DNA of 64,000 nucleotides, taken from Aphidius gifuensis (Eukaryota > Arthropoda > Insecta > Hymenoptera > Braconidae). Under the pieces are notes generated by a model. It saw nothing but the letters and a program-made list of their open reading frames with translations, made no database searches and was not told the DNA's origin. Position 1 is the first letter of the stretch. Each line of letters opens with the position of its first letter. The position numbers were made by a program, and so were the translations under genes. Below, piece after piece: positions 49,588-61,457 of the stretch. The stretch lies in NCBI RefSeq assembly GCF_014905175.1, contig NC_057791.1, forward strand, positions 22,482,537-22,546,536, given 5' to 3'.

Positions 49588-51094
49588 GATTGTTGGCGAT
49601 TTTAATTCAACACCGTATGTTATTTTTTTTTTTTTTTAACAATCAAATTTTGAGTAATCTCAGGTTAATCAAACTGTCCACGCAACAAGTTTTTTTTAAT
49701 TTTGTTTTTACAGTGAAACCAAGTGAAATAACAATGTATGATGTAAAATTATAAAAATGTATAAAATGCCGGCGTTTTAATACAGCTGTGTTTGTGTATT
49801 AATATATACCTACACAACTTTATATCTGTGTGTGTTAAATTATCTAATTTATCTATTCTTATCTGACAGCGTGGAGAAAAAAAAAAAAAATGCTCCAAAA
49901 TTGACAAAAAAAAATTACTCCAAATAGTATAATGATAATTAACTTTAAGATTTCGAAAAAAATACGAATTCCTAATCTCAAAATTATTTAAATTATTTTA
50001 TATATTTTATTTAATTTAATTAAGCTAATTTATAAAAAAATTATTATCTCAACAATCCACGTGTAGAATAAATTTTATTAAATTAAAAATCCAACAATTA
50101 AATTAACAATAATGATAATAATTATTAATTAAAAAAATTATCCTGTTTTCCGTCTTTTTTTTATTTAAATAAATTAATTAAAATTATTAATTTTTTATAA
50201 TTTATTGAGTCATAGCAAGTCAAAGTATTGAGCAATAATATCAAAGCATAATTTTTAGATAATATTATTGAACAATAATCTCAATCAAACCGCCAAAATA
50301 ATAACAAACGCCATTTAAAAAAAAAAAAAATAAAAAAAGAAGAGAGTAAAATTCAAAGCTATTATATTATCTATTGTTATCTGTTTGTATGTATTTGTTG
50401 TGTCCCCAGGTATACACTGGTATACACATATCTGGGTTGATCTCTTATCTAGATGACGATGATGACAATGATGAAGAGAGAAAAAGAGGTGGTACCAAGT
50501 GAAAGTTGTGTATATTTTTTTATCAATTTATAAATGTAGGTTGATAATAAAATAGCAATAATAATAGTAACTATTATTATTTAAAAACAATAAATTAGTT
50601 AATTATTTATAAAAATAATTATAACAAGACATAATACAATAAATTTTGATTGTTACTAAGTGATTGTATTGTTGTTTGATTGTGACAATATAATATGTGA
50701 GTAATGACGAAAAGTGTCTTGTTACAATGTCAATAAAATAACATTTAAAAAATCATCATATCTGTATAATAATCTTTTTCAATGTATGTACAACTGGTGA
50801 TACGATTATATTAGTTAACCTCATTTTATAAAATTTACCATTTTCGGTATACCTTGATATAATCAATGATGACAATCAGTGTTAGACAAAAGTTTTTATT
50901 ATGTATGCCTACACATTTTTTTACTCAAATTAATAGCCAAGTAATAATGTAATATTTACTCCAAAAAATCTACTTTTTATTTATAGGTATTTTGATTGAA
51001 TAAATTAATAATAATGAAAATATAAATAAATAATATTCAAAAAAAATAAAAATAAATTGATAACAACATCTAGATAAGAATATTATAATTAAAA
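49588..51094. other. Divergent spacer between GlnRS and the ZAD gene
   Basis: About 1.5 kb of AT-rich sequence with no credible gene. It should contain both promoters and 5' UTRs. A less AT-rich patch lies at about 50395-50510 with CAGGTATACACTGGTATACAC, a direct GGTATACAC repeat, whose meaning is unknown. Confidence 0.6.
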
Positions 51095-54082
51095 ATGTCG
51101 TTGGAAAGTGAGTGGAAAAATACATGTAGGCTTTGTGCTGAAAATAAATTAGACATGTTAAAAATATTTGGTGATGAAGGTAAAAAACGTAAAATTGCAA
51201 ATAAATTACGTTTATGTTTACCAGTTTTAGTATACAAAACAGATCCATTACCAAAAAATATATGTCAATTTTGTGCAGCACGTCTTGATGATATTTATGA
51301 ATTTCGTGAATATTGTTTAGATATATATAAAAAAATGCATTGTAAATTATTATCAAATAAAGATATTAAAACAGTTAATATATTTTTGGATGCAATGAAT
51401 AATTCTGTGGATCCATGTAAAGTTAATTTATGTACAAATAAATCACGTGCACCATTACCACCACTAGTACCATTGCCAATAACATCAAATACAAAGATTG
51501 ATAATAAATTACAAGATGAATTAAGTATTAATACAATTGTTAATAATGATAAAGCAAGTGTTGCTGAAGAAGATGGTGAAGATGATGAAGAAGATGATAA
51601 TGATGTTGAAAATAAAAAAAACAAATCATTTGTTGATTTAACATGTGATGTACAAATCAAAGAAGAGCCAGGAGTAAATAATCAAGGTATGGCACTTACT
51701 GAAGATGATGATGATGATGATTTTAACAATGAAAATAATTATGATGATGATGATTTATTAACTGATGTTAATTTAAATGGAAACAAAACAATTGATGCTG
51801 AAAAAAAAACAAGTATACTTAAACAAGCATTGACTGGAAATTTATCAGTTAATAATTGTCAAGAATTATCCAAGAAAAAATTAACATCTAAATGGTGGTG
51901 TTTACCTTGTAATAGTTATTTCAAGTATGTATAATTTTAATTTTAATATCACACTAATTTAACAAACTTGATAATTAATTTTTTGTATTTATTTCATTGT
52001 AGAACAAAAGAAGCATTGATAAAACATATGCATCAAAATTGTCCTCGTAGTTATACATGTGGTAAATGTACACAAGTATTTAAAAGTGTTGAAGAATTAG
52101 CTAAACATGAAGGCACAAATCATTTAAAAATAACACTTGATTTTGATGAGACAGTTAAAGAATGCCATCAATGTGATCGTGAGTTTGTTAGTTGGGAAAT
52201 GCTTAGACATCATCGTATACGTGATCATGTTGGTTGTTCACTTGAACTTGGTACAAGTACATGGTGCCAAATATGTAATAGATTTTTTACAAATACTGAT
52301 GATTATAAAAGTCATGTGGAACTTCATAATTCTGATACATCAATTTTAAATAATGACATAAATAATGGCTTTGCTATTGATGATGATGATGGTAAAAAAA
52401 AAGAAGAATTTATTAAAAGTATTAAGTCTCTAACTTGTCCAACTTGTGGAAAGGTAATTTTTTATTTTGTGTTTGCTATTTCAATAATTAAATATGAAGA
52501 TAATAATTTGTTTTTTATGAATACTTTTATAGACATGTACACAACAGAGTGCACTATCAAATCATTTACGTACACATGAGCCAAAAAAACATAAATGTGA
52601 AGAGTGTGGTAGATCATTTGGTTTATTGATACGTTTAGAAACACATAGACTTAGTGAGCATAATAATCAGCAGTCATCATCACCTGTTATGACAAGTGTT
52701 GAACAAGAAGAAGCATTAAATGCTGAAAGAGAAGCTCGTGAAGCTAAAATGACAGGAAATCGTCGTAGAAAATATTCCGAGGTAATAAAATAAAAATATA
52801 AATAAACAAAAAACAACAATTAATGAAATTTAATAATTTATATTTAATTTAATTTGTTTTTTAGACAATTGACAATGATGATCTTTTAACAGACAATCAA
52901 TCACCAGCTAAAAAACAAAATAATAATTCAAATTCATTGAAAAATGTTGCACGATGTGGTATATGCCAACAATGGTTTAATGATCATACAACAATGTTAA
53001 CACATTTACAAACTCATTCAGATAATATAACAGTTAAAAATTTCTTTTGTTATATATGCAAAAAAAGTTTTAAAGAAAAATGGCAATTACAAAGACATGA
53101 GGTATCACATAAACATAATAAAACACTTGCAATTAATAATAAAAATAAACATGAAAATACTCATGTTGTTGATAAAACTTATCATTGTTCAAAGTGTAAT
53201 AAAATATTTTTCAAAGAATTTTCACTTATGACACATCAGTGTAGTCCATTATTGACAATTGAAAAAATACCAGCTAAAAGAAAAATTAGAAAACAAAATT
53301 TTAAAAAATATGGATGTTCAAAGTGTGATGCTTGTTTTAATAGTTCACAATCGAGAAATTCACATATGAAAGTTCATGCTCCATCAAAGGTAATGATTAT
53401 TCATTTATTTTTAATTTAATTTTTTACAAAAAAAAAATAAAAAATAACAATGATTTATTATTTAACAATAGACTGGATTAATAATTTAATTTTCAACTGT
53501 TATTCAAAATAATAATCATCAAGAAAATTATAAATATTCTGTAAAATTAATTATTAAATCTAAAAATTGCAAATAATTTATTTCTATTAATTAAAATAAC
53601 AATGAAATAAATCAGTCAATATTTTCCTTTTTAGTTATTTTTGAATTTTTAAATTGCTAATTTAATTTTTATTTACAGACAAAAAAAAATATAAATAATG
53701 GAACTGAAGAAAGTAAAAAAATAGTGCCAGAATTATCACAAGGTACGTCGTTATTACTTGAACCGAAAATTGTCATTGAAGAACCAGAACCACCAGCACC
53801 AATTAAAAGGACTCTTATTAAAACAGCAAATGGGTAAGTTAATTAAATAGTTAATTAGATTTATTATTTGATGTAAATTAATTATTAATTGTTTTTTGAA
53901 TTAGATATCGTTGTGGAGTGTGTCAGTCACCTTTTGTACTTCGTGAATTGGCTGTTGCACATTTACGTTCAGCACATCCAGTGATGCCTTATCAATGTCC
54001 TTATTGTAAAAAACGTTTTACAACACAATATACATTTTCACATCATATTAAGGAACAACATCCTGATGAGTCTGAAAAATAA
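51095..54082 (+). CDS. ZAD-domain C2H2 zinc-finger transcription factor
   Basis: Exons 51095-51924, 52003-52453, 52533-52781, 52865-53389, 53679-53833 and 53905-54082 give about 795 residues. The N-terminal ZAD domain has its four zinc-binding Cys at about 11, 14, 57 and 60 (CRLC and CQFC) and is a dimerisation module expanded in insects. An acidic linker follows. Then I count about twelve C2H2-like fingers, for example YTCGKC, KECHQC, TWCQIC, LTCPTC (split by an intron), HKCEEC, ARCGIC, FFCYIC, YHCSKC, YGCSKC, YRCGVC and YQCPYC. The first finger (WWCLPC) is atypical. It is a predicted nuclear DNA-binding protein; the target genes cannot be read from sequence. Its 3' flank has been copied in inverted orientation to 59739-60115. 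Confidence 0.93.
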
Positions 54083-54898
54083 TTAAATGTCTTCATATTT
54101 ATTAAAAATGTTCATAAATATGTATATTTTTTTTTCTCTTTTTCTTTTTTTTTAAATTAAATTTTCGTAATTTTAAATTGAAAATTAAACTTGGCTATTA
54201 AATGAGCAGTTTTTCTTTTTTTTTTTTTTTCATTTGATTTATTATTTTATTATTTTTATTTTATTTTAAACAAATAGTATTAATAAATTGGCAAGTATAA
54301 AATACAAATTAGCTGTATATTTATAAAATTGTTTATAAATTATTTAATAATAATTTAAAATTATATATTTTTAAATGAAAATAAAAAATATATTTTTTTA
54401 TACTTAGTAATTTAGAGGTTTACTCGGATATCACGGTTTTGAAGTGTAAAAAAGAAAAAAAAAAAAAAAATTTGTTATTTAATAAGATGAGTCATTGATG
54501 GGTTCAATTATTATAAATTTGTATCATAAATAATTATAAATAAATAGCTAGTATTTAAATATTTTTTTTGACTTGTTGTTATTTTATTTTTTATCATTGT
54601 TTTTCATGGTTGTTTAATTTTTTTTTTGTATTTTTATATCATTTGGTAGCAGCATGTAATTTTTTGCAAACAAAATACATATCCAAGTTTGAATTAAAAT
54701 AAAAAAATTGTCGCTCAAATTGGCATAAAATAATAAAGTTTGATCCTCAATTCGTAGCAAAATTAAAAACAAATTAGTGTATTTTTTATAAATCATAAAA
54801 CTCTGGTAAATTAAATACACTTACTGACGTGTCTTAGGAAGTGCAAAGTCGACTTTAAAATCGTGTCAAGCATTGATTGATTAGTATAAATAATAATT
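54083..54898. other. ZAD gene 3' flank and D1 upstream region
   Basis: AT-rich. About 54175-54575 reappears in reverse orientation at 59739-60115. From 54650 the sequence matches 55940 onward (upstream of D2), ending in a shared block with the palindrome AAAGTCGACTTT (54845-54856). No gene was seen. Confidence 0.75.
54845..54898 (+). promoter_or_regulatory. D1 upstream element: palindrome and TATA-like box
   Basis: A perfect 12-bp palindrome AAAGTCGACTTT (54845-54856) lies in a block shared with D2. A TATA-like GTATAAATA lies only about 15 bases before the D1 start codon, too close for normal TATA spacing to a start site upstream of that ATG. Compared with D2, about 45-50 bases of leader are missing in D1. 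Confidence 0.5.
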
Positions 54899-55701
54899 AT
54901 GAATTTATTCATTTTTTATGTTATTACCGGGGTAATGATTACTATCAATGGTAAAAGAATTGAATATAATCAGACATTAATAGTAAAAGAGCGTAATTGT
55001 ACATTATCGAAATTTTCACGAGATTCATTTTGGAAAAATTGCGAAGCTGTATATTATCTTGATTGTGTAGTAACAGGTCAAGAAATAAGATTTAGTGTAA
55101 GTAAATTTATAACTCGAATTATTATTATTTTTTTAAATAAACTACAGTTCAATGTCTAGATGACCTCAATTAGACAAATATATATTTTTTTTTATAATCA
55201 GTTTATTATCCTACTGAAAAAATAATATAATAATATAAAATAATTTTTAGTATATTTTATTTATCATAGTTTAATTTGTTACTTTTATTTTCATCACTGT
55301 AATTTTATTGATCTTTTTTGAGTTTTTAATTCATTATTAATTTATTTTTTTTTTATTTATTTTAGTTTTTCTTTTTTCTATTCTAATAATATAAATAATT
55401 GTCTATTTTTTTAGGTATACAAATCTGATGGTGATAAAAGAGGAACAGAATTTTATGAGCCTGCTGTATATGAATCGATTAATTTAACTAGACATCAAAG
55501 AGTTAAAGAATTTTGCGCTTATGTAGAAAGTTTCAGTATGCCAAAAATATTTAATTTGATTATTTATTTAGTATTTTTAATATTTAAAAATAATTTATGG
55601 CAAATTATTGATAATTATGTTTTTTTTTTCTAGAAAAAGTACGACAACAACAGACTCTTCAAATCCAAAGTAGCTGTGAACAAGTTGACGTATACAATTA
55701 A
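54899..55701 (+). CDS. Small secreted protein D1
   Basis: Exons 54899-55096, 55415-55535 and 55634-55701 (phases 0 then 1) give about 128 residues: a signal peptide (through VMITINGKR), then a Cys-containing chain (RNCTLS, WKNCEA, LDCV, EFCAY, SSCEQ). No membrane segment follows. Exon 1 is 198 nt and ends in phase 0 after RFS, exactly the size and style of exon 1 in the A and B genes. Not recognised. D1 and D2 are tandem copies, with many amino-acid differences between them. The leader is shortened relative to D2, so expression is uncertain. Confidence 0.7.
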
Positions 55702-56217
55702 ATTTTAAAATATATATATTTTTTTTTTAATTTCAAGTATATTACACATTTTTTAATATATGGAAAGTTGAACAAAAAAAAAAAATAGGTCATAAAGATT
55801 ATGACAATTATTTTCTTTCTAATTTATTTTTATTTGCTTAGTACTTTATAAGTTTGTATATTAAAAATAATAAAAATATAATATCTATATATAGTATTTA
55901 AATTTTTTAAAATTAAAATAAATGTAGATTTACCATGTTTCTATTGCAAACAGAATACAAATTCAAATTTAAAAAAAAAAAAAAAACCTGTCGCTCAAAT
56001 TGGCATAAAAAAATAAAGTTTGATACTCAATTCGTAGCAAAATTAAAAACAAATTAGTGTATTTTTTATAAATAATATAACTCTGAAAATAAATACATTC
56101 ACTGACGTGTCTTAGGAAGTGCAAAGTCGACTTTAAAATCGTGTCAAGCATTGATTATTGATTAGTAAAAATAAATATTTTAAATAATATTCAATTTTCA
56201 ATTCAGCTAATAAAATC
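55702..56217. other. D1-D2 spacer
   Basis: The D1 3' flank, then a copy of the D1 upstream sequence (from about 55940) with the palindrome AAAGTCGACTTT at 56123-56134. Near the D2 start is an initiator-like TTCAGCT (56202) absent from D1. No gene was seen. Confidence 0.75.
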
Positions 56218-56928
56218 ATGAATTTATTAATTTTTTTCGTTACTACCGTGGTAATAATTACTATCAATGGTGAAAGAATTGAATATAATCAGACATTAAT
56301 TGTGAAAGACCGTTTTTGTACATTATCACAATTTTCACGAGATTCATTTTGGAAAAATTGCAAAGCAGCATACTATCTTGATCGCATGATATGGGGTCAA
56401 AATATTATACTTAGTGTAAGTAATTTATAAATTATATTTTTTAAATTTATATTATTTTTTTTTATTATCTGGATGACTTCAATCCGGCGTAATATACTTT
56501 TTATATTATATACGAGCTAATTATACTGGTCTTTTCAAACAATTTAACTTTTTTAATGTTTTGTTTAATTTACTCTTTTTTCTAATGCAATATTTTTTGT
56601 ATTACATATTAATATAAATAATTTTTTTATTTTAGGTATACAAGTCTGACAGTAATGAAAGAGTAACAGAGTTTCATGAACCTGCCAAATTTGAATGGAT
56701 TAATTTAACTAGATATCAAAGAGTCAAAGAATTTTGTGCCTATATAGAAAGTTTTAGTATGCCTTAAATATTTAATTTGATTATTTATTTAATATTTTTA
56801 ATATTTAATAATAATTTATGGAAAATTATTTATAATTATATTTTGTTTTTTTTTTTTTAGATAAAGTACGACAACAACAGACTATTCGAGTCCAAAGTAG
56901 CTGTGAACGAGTTGACCTATATAATTAA
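56218..56928 (+). CDS. Small secreted protein D2
   Basis: Exons 56218-56415, 56636-56756 and 56861-56928 give about 128 residues with the same exon sizes and phases as D1. The signal peptide is followed by a chain sharing KRYQRVKEFCAY-like and KVRQQQT segments with D1; one D1 cysteine (LDC) is Arg here. The leader includes a plausible initiator. Its intron 1 carries the left breakpoint of a ~2.9-kb segmental duplication that created D3. Function is unknown. Confidence 0.75.
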
Positions 56929-57736
56929 TTTTTAACGATTTAATAAACAAATATTTTGTTTTTTTTTTTCTTTTAATATTTCTAAAATAATCTTGAATTT
57001 TTTAACTATTGTTTATTGGTTCTCAATAGAAATTTCATAAAATAAAATTACACATTTTTATTGAAAAAAATAAATGTAAATTAAATTTTTCAATTTTTAA
57101 TTATATTTTTTTTTTTTAACAATAATCAAAATACGTCGCTAATAACCCTGGCAGTTAATGCGACATTAAATAAAAGCGTAAAAACAAAAATGAATAAATT
57201 TTTACTTAGTACAAAATTTATTAATATTTTAATTATTATTATTATTAATTTAATGATCATTATTTATTACTAAAAAAAAAAAAAATACTAAATGTCCTTG
57301 AACTGTATAAATTTATGAGATGTATTTTTAAAAAATTTAGAATATAGATTTAAATAAATGGTACACAGACACTTAATTTCTGCTGTTTTTAGAATCAGTT
57401 GGTATTCAAATAATCGATAAAAAAACAATTACCCTGTTTTGAAACAAGTAAATTTTTACCCCGAAATACAATTGATGATGTATTTATCAACGAAGTTATA
57501 ATTGGTCAACGTGTACTGTATACTATTTGACATTTTTGATAAAAGATTTATCTGTTGGTAAAAATAAAGTTTAACTGGGACCATTATTTGTTGAATTATA
57601 ACCAGAAATAAAATGTCTGGAATACATGTACCAACGGTATTGGAACGTAAAAAAAATCCATCCGTTCTTTCATGTTGAATTTGAAACTCAAAAATCAATA
57701 ATGTTTCTATCAATCTAGTATTATATATATACCATA
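56929..57736. other. D2-LRR1 convergent spacer
   Basis: Convergent 3' flanks. The part 57370-57725 is duplicated at 61090-61450 and is less AT-rich. It contains an open minus-strand frame of about 85 codons that is not kept in the second copy, so I do not call a gene. Confidence 0.65.
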
Positions 57737-59352
57737 TTAATACCAGCTATCATCAGTCAAACTAATAATAAATTTGAAATATGGCGATTCATATTGTTTT
57801 TTATCAATTAAGAAAGAAACAGCTGTAAGCAAGGGTTGTTTTCGAATTTCTGATATTTTTGCTGCTTTTTTGATAAATTCAACAGTTACACTTGTGTACA
57901 GAAGAAAAAGCGCCTTCAGCTTTGGTGAGTTTTCGAGAACTTTCATGGCTAAATCATCAGTAATTTTATTACTGCGTGGTAACATTAATTTAGTCAAGTT
58001 TTTAAGCAATTTGATTGATGAAGAATCAATGCTATCATTAACGCCGGAAAAAAAAAGATTTGTTAACCTATTCATCTTTGAAATGGCTACTACAGCATCA
58101 TTAGTTAACTCTTCACAACAAACAACGAATTTTGTTAATCGCTTCATGGTATTGGCAATAGTATACACCCTATTATCTGAAATTTTGTAATTCTTCAAAT
58201 CCAATGTAGTTATGTAGTGATAATGTAGATTATAAGTGTGAATATTATAATGACAATATTTTAGTTTGCCTTTATCTCTCAGATTCTTTAGATAGTCTGC
58301 TAACTCTGGAAAAATTCGTATATTACCAATTTCAAGTCTTTTCAGAGCCTTTAGTCGACGAAGCACCTACAAAAACAATTATTCATGAGTATATATGTGA
58401 AAAATAAAAAGAATATTTTCTTTTTAATTTTTTTTTTTTGTAATATGTATATTACTAATAGATATTAGATATAAAGTTTAACTTACATCAATGGTTACAT
58501 CTTTTGGTAAATCATACTTATCATTCAAGTAATTTTTCCAATAGCACAGAATGAGGTCAGTCAATGTATTAGCAAGGGATTCCAATGCAAGGATTACATC
58601 AAGAAGCCTCAAGCTGTTTTTCATATGTTGAAATATAACTTCTAACACTTTGAGCTTAGATAGACATGAAAATGCATCATGACTTAATTTTTGATTGTCC
58701 TTTATGAATCTCAATTTAAGTTTCAGGAGGTTCGGACAATATTCATTAATAACTGGCACTATGTCACTGTAACCATACGCTGACAAGTCTAACTCTGTTA
58801 AATAACGACCAAATTTATTAAGCAGTAATTTTAAAAAGCTTAATCTTCCATCGGATGTTGGATATTTTTTCAAACAATTTGGATAATTCCCAGGTTGTAC
58901 CCAGTGAGTTAGTTGAAATTTTTTGACATTACCCCAAGAAAAATCAAGGACTCTACTCCATTTTTGACATACTAAAGAATAAATAAATTATACAATAATA
59001 TTATATTAATTATTTTAATTAAATTATTTTTATAAATAGTTAATTGATATTTTTCTTATCACATACCCAATGCAATTTTAGGTCTTTCACATACTGGCAC
59101 ATACATGAATATTTCAGCCAGACAATCATCATTAATACAATCAATTATTGAATGATCATGATTTTCATAGTATATCTAAAAAATAATAACGAATATATTT
59201 ATACAACAATAATTCAATAATTAATCTACATGCATGTTTTTATTGCAGTTGTATTTTGGACTAACCTTATTATCTTTTTCGTTGAATGAAAATTTTGAAA
59301 TTTCACGTGGCACCATATATTTTTTTAAAGTGAAATATTCCGACTCTTCCAT
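57737..59352 (-). CDS. F-box/leucine-rich-repeat protein, copy 1
   Basis: Four exons on the minus strand (59352-59266, 59175-59067, 58971-58487, 58366-57737) give about 436 residues. An F-box-like segment spans exons 2 and 3 (DDCLAEIFMYVPVCERPKIAL then VCQKWSRVLDF), followed by about seven leucine-rich repeats (for example LTELDLSAYGYSD, LTKLMLPRSNKITDD). F-box/LRR proteins select substrates for SCF ubiquitin ligases; the LRRs bind the target. The F-box is short, so binding to Skp1 is not certain. Exon 1 encodes the same 29 residues in both copies, while the LRR exons differ at many residues. It is intracellular, with no signal peptide. Confidence 0.8.
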
Positions 59353-59499
59353 ATTTGATGAAGTTAAAATATCGGTATATTTACTGTAATTTCGTTTTAT
59401 TTTAATATTTTTTTATCTCAATATATCAATTGTGTATTATAAAAAATTTTTAAGCTTTGTTTTTTAGTAAAACATAACTAAAAATTATAGCATTAATTG

Positions 59500-59738
59500 A
59501 CGTTTGATATTGGCACGACAAAGCACTAACCGGTGTGAACGTACGAGATTTTTGTAAAGCGATGTCTCCACGCCGCTCCACGCTTGCATCAGCTTGCATT
59601 CACATGCATTCACAGACAATGTAAGTCAATGTAAGTATGGAACAGTATGGAACATGTTCTATTTTTTCGTGCAAGAACTTGTGTTGCACAAACTTGCATG
59701 AGATTTATGTATCGTAGAGACTCTTTCGTCAAAAAAAA
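59500..59738. other. GC-richer island of unknown origin
   Basis: Composition differs sharply from neighbours. Direct repeats include CTTGCAT, GCATTCACA and GTATGGAACA. No terminal inverted repeats or long frames were found. It is absent from the equivalent place upstream of LRR2, so it could be an insertion, possibly a fragment of a mobile element. Confidence 0.35.
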
Positions 59739-60115
59739 ATATTCAAACACTAGCTATTTATTTATAATTATTTTATAATTATTTATGATACAAATTTATA
59801 ATAATTAAACCCATCAATGACTCTTCTTATTAAAAAACAAATTGATGAACCGTGATATCCGAGTACACCACTAAATTACTATAAATATAAAAAAAAATAT
59901 ATTTTTTATTTTTGTTTAAAAATATGTAATTTTAAATAATTATTAAATAATTTATAAACAATTTTATTAATATATACAGCTAATTTGTATTTTATACTTT
60001 TAATGCCAATTTATTAATATTATTTGTTTAAAATAAAATAATAATAATAAAAACATAAATCAAATGAAAAAAAAAATTTAAGTAATGACCAAGTTTAATT
60101 TTCAATTTATTAAAA
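59739..60115 (-). repeat. Inverted copy of the ZAD gene 3' flank
   Basis: It matches the reverse complement of about 54175-54575; the best anchor is AACCGTGATATCCGAGTA here against TACTCGGATATCACGGTT at 54421. Small insertions and deletions separate the copies. Confidence 0.8.
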
Positions 60116-60307
60116 TATTTTTTATATTGTACTTGTTAATTATATTAATCTGAGAAGACAAAAAAAAAAATTATATAAATTATTATTATTATTACATTTC
60201 TATTTATCAAATAATTTAATTTTTGAAATGTTTTGTTTAATTTATTCTTTTTTCAATTGCAATATTTTTTGTATTATATATTAATATGAATAATTTTTTT
60301 ATTTTAG

Positions 60308-60603
60308 GTATACAAGTCTGACAGTGATGAAAGAGTAACAAAGTTTTGTGAACCTGCCAAATTTGGATCGATTACAATTTAACTAGATATCAAAGAGTTA
60401 AAGAATTTTGTGCCTATGAAGAAAGTTTTAGTATATGCCTCAAATATTTAATTTGATTATTTATTTAATATTTTTAATATTTAATAATAATTTATGGAAA
60501 ATTATTTATAATTATATTTTGTTTTTTTTTTTTAGATAAAGTACGACAACAACAGACTACCCGAATTCAAAGTAGCTGTGAACGAGTTGACCTATATAAT
60601 TAA
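60308..60603 (+). pseudogene. D3, 5'-truncated and frameshifted D-type gene
   Basis: Only exons 2 and 3 are present (60308 to about 60434; 60536-60603). Exon 1 with the signal peptide was left outside the duplication. Exon 2 also has a 2-base insertion near 60373 relative to D2, which brings a stop at once. Exon 3 is still similar to D2. It is almost certainly non-functional. Confidence 0.85.
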
Positions 60604-61457
60604 TTTTTAACGATTCAATAAACAAATATTTTTTTTTTTTTTTACTTTTAATATTTCTAAAATAATCTTGAATTTTTAAACTATTGTTTATTGATTCTCA
60701 ATAGAAATTTCATAAGATAAAATTACACATTTTTATTTGCAAAAATAAATGTAAATTAAATTTTTCAATTTTTAATTATATTTTTTTTAAACAATAATCA
60801 AAATAATTGTAAAAAAAAAAAAAAATGAATAAATTTTTAATTTGAACAACATTTATTAATATTTTAATTATTATTATTATTAATTTAATGATCATTATTT
60901 ATTTAGAAAAAAAAAAAATACTTGAACCTTGAACTGTATAAATTTATGAAATGTATTTTAAAAAAATTTGGAATACGGATTTAAATATTGTCTATATAAT
61001 AATAAAATTAAACAATAATAGAAATCGTTTTATTCCCTTTTTGTAGACCTCTTCCATAGTTTCTTCCAACTGCTGTGTGGTAACTGGTATACAGACACTT
61101 AATTTCTGCTGTTTTTAGAATCAGTTGGTAAACAAATAATTGGTAAAAAACAATGACCCTGTCTTGAAACAACTAAATTTTTACCCTGGAATACAATTGA
61201 TGATGTATTTATCAACGAGGTTATAATTGGTCATCGTGTACTGTGCTATTTGACATTATTTTGATAAAAGATTTATCTGTTGGTAAAAATAAAGTTTAAC
61301 TATGGGACCATTATTTGTTGAATTATAACCATAAATAAAATGTCTGGAATACATGCACCAACATCAAGCCAAACTGATTGGAACGTGAAAAAGATCCATC
61401 CGTTCTTTCATGTTGAATTTGAAACTCAAAAATCAATTTTTCTATCAATCTAGCATA
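60604..61457. other. D3-LRR2 convergent spacer
   Basis: A copy of 56929-57736 with extra sequence near 60985-61080 (for example CCCTTTTTGTAGACC) not seen in copy 1. No gene was seen. Confidence 0.65.

Larger units (their letters stand above)
56552..59423. repeat. Segmental duplication, copy 1 (D2 exons 2-3 plus LRR gene 1)
   Basis: Collinear with 60222-63113. It begins inside D2 intron 1 (around ATGTTTTGTTTAATTTA) and ends just upstream of the LRR gene start (TTTCGTTTTATT...ATCTCAAT). Introns, exons and flanks all match with scattered differences. Confidence 0.85.
59353..60307. other. Spacer between duplication copies, with GC-rich island and inverted segment
   Basis: Left: LRR1 promoter. 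About 59500-59738 is much less AT-rich, with short direct repeats (CTTGCAT, GCATTCACA, GTATGGAACA) and no long frame. About 59739-60115 is the reverse complement of the ZAD gene 3' flank. The last 85 bases are D intron 1. Confidence 0.7.

Noticed and set aside
57456..57713. 85-codon minus-strand frame after LRR1
   Set aside because: The duplicate at 61190-61440 has stops in this frame, so it is not under coding constraint. A downstream exon of the LRR gene was considered, but no acceptor gave a consistent frame in both copies.
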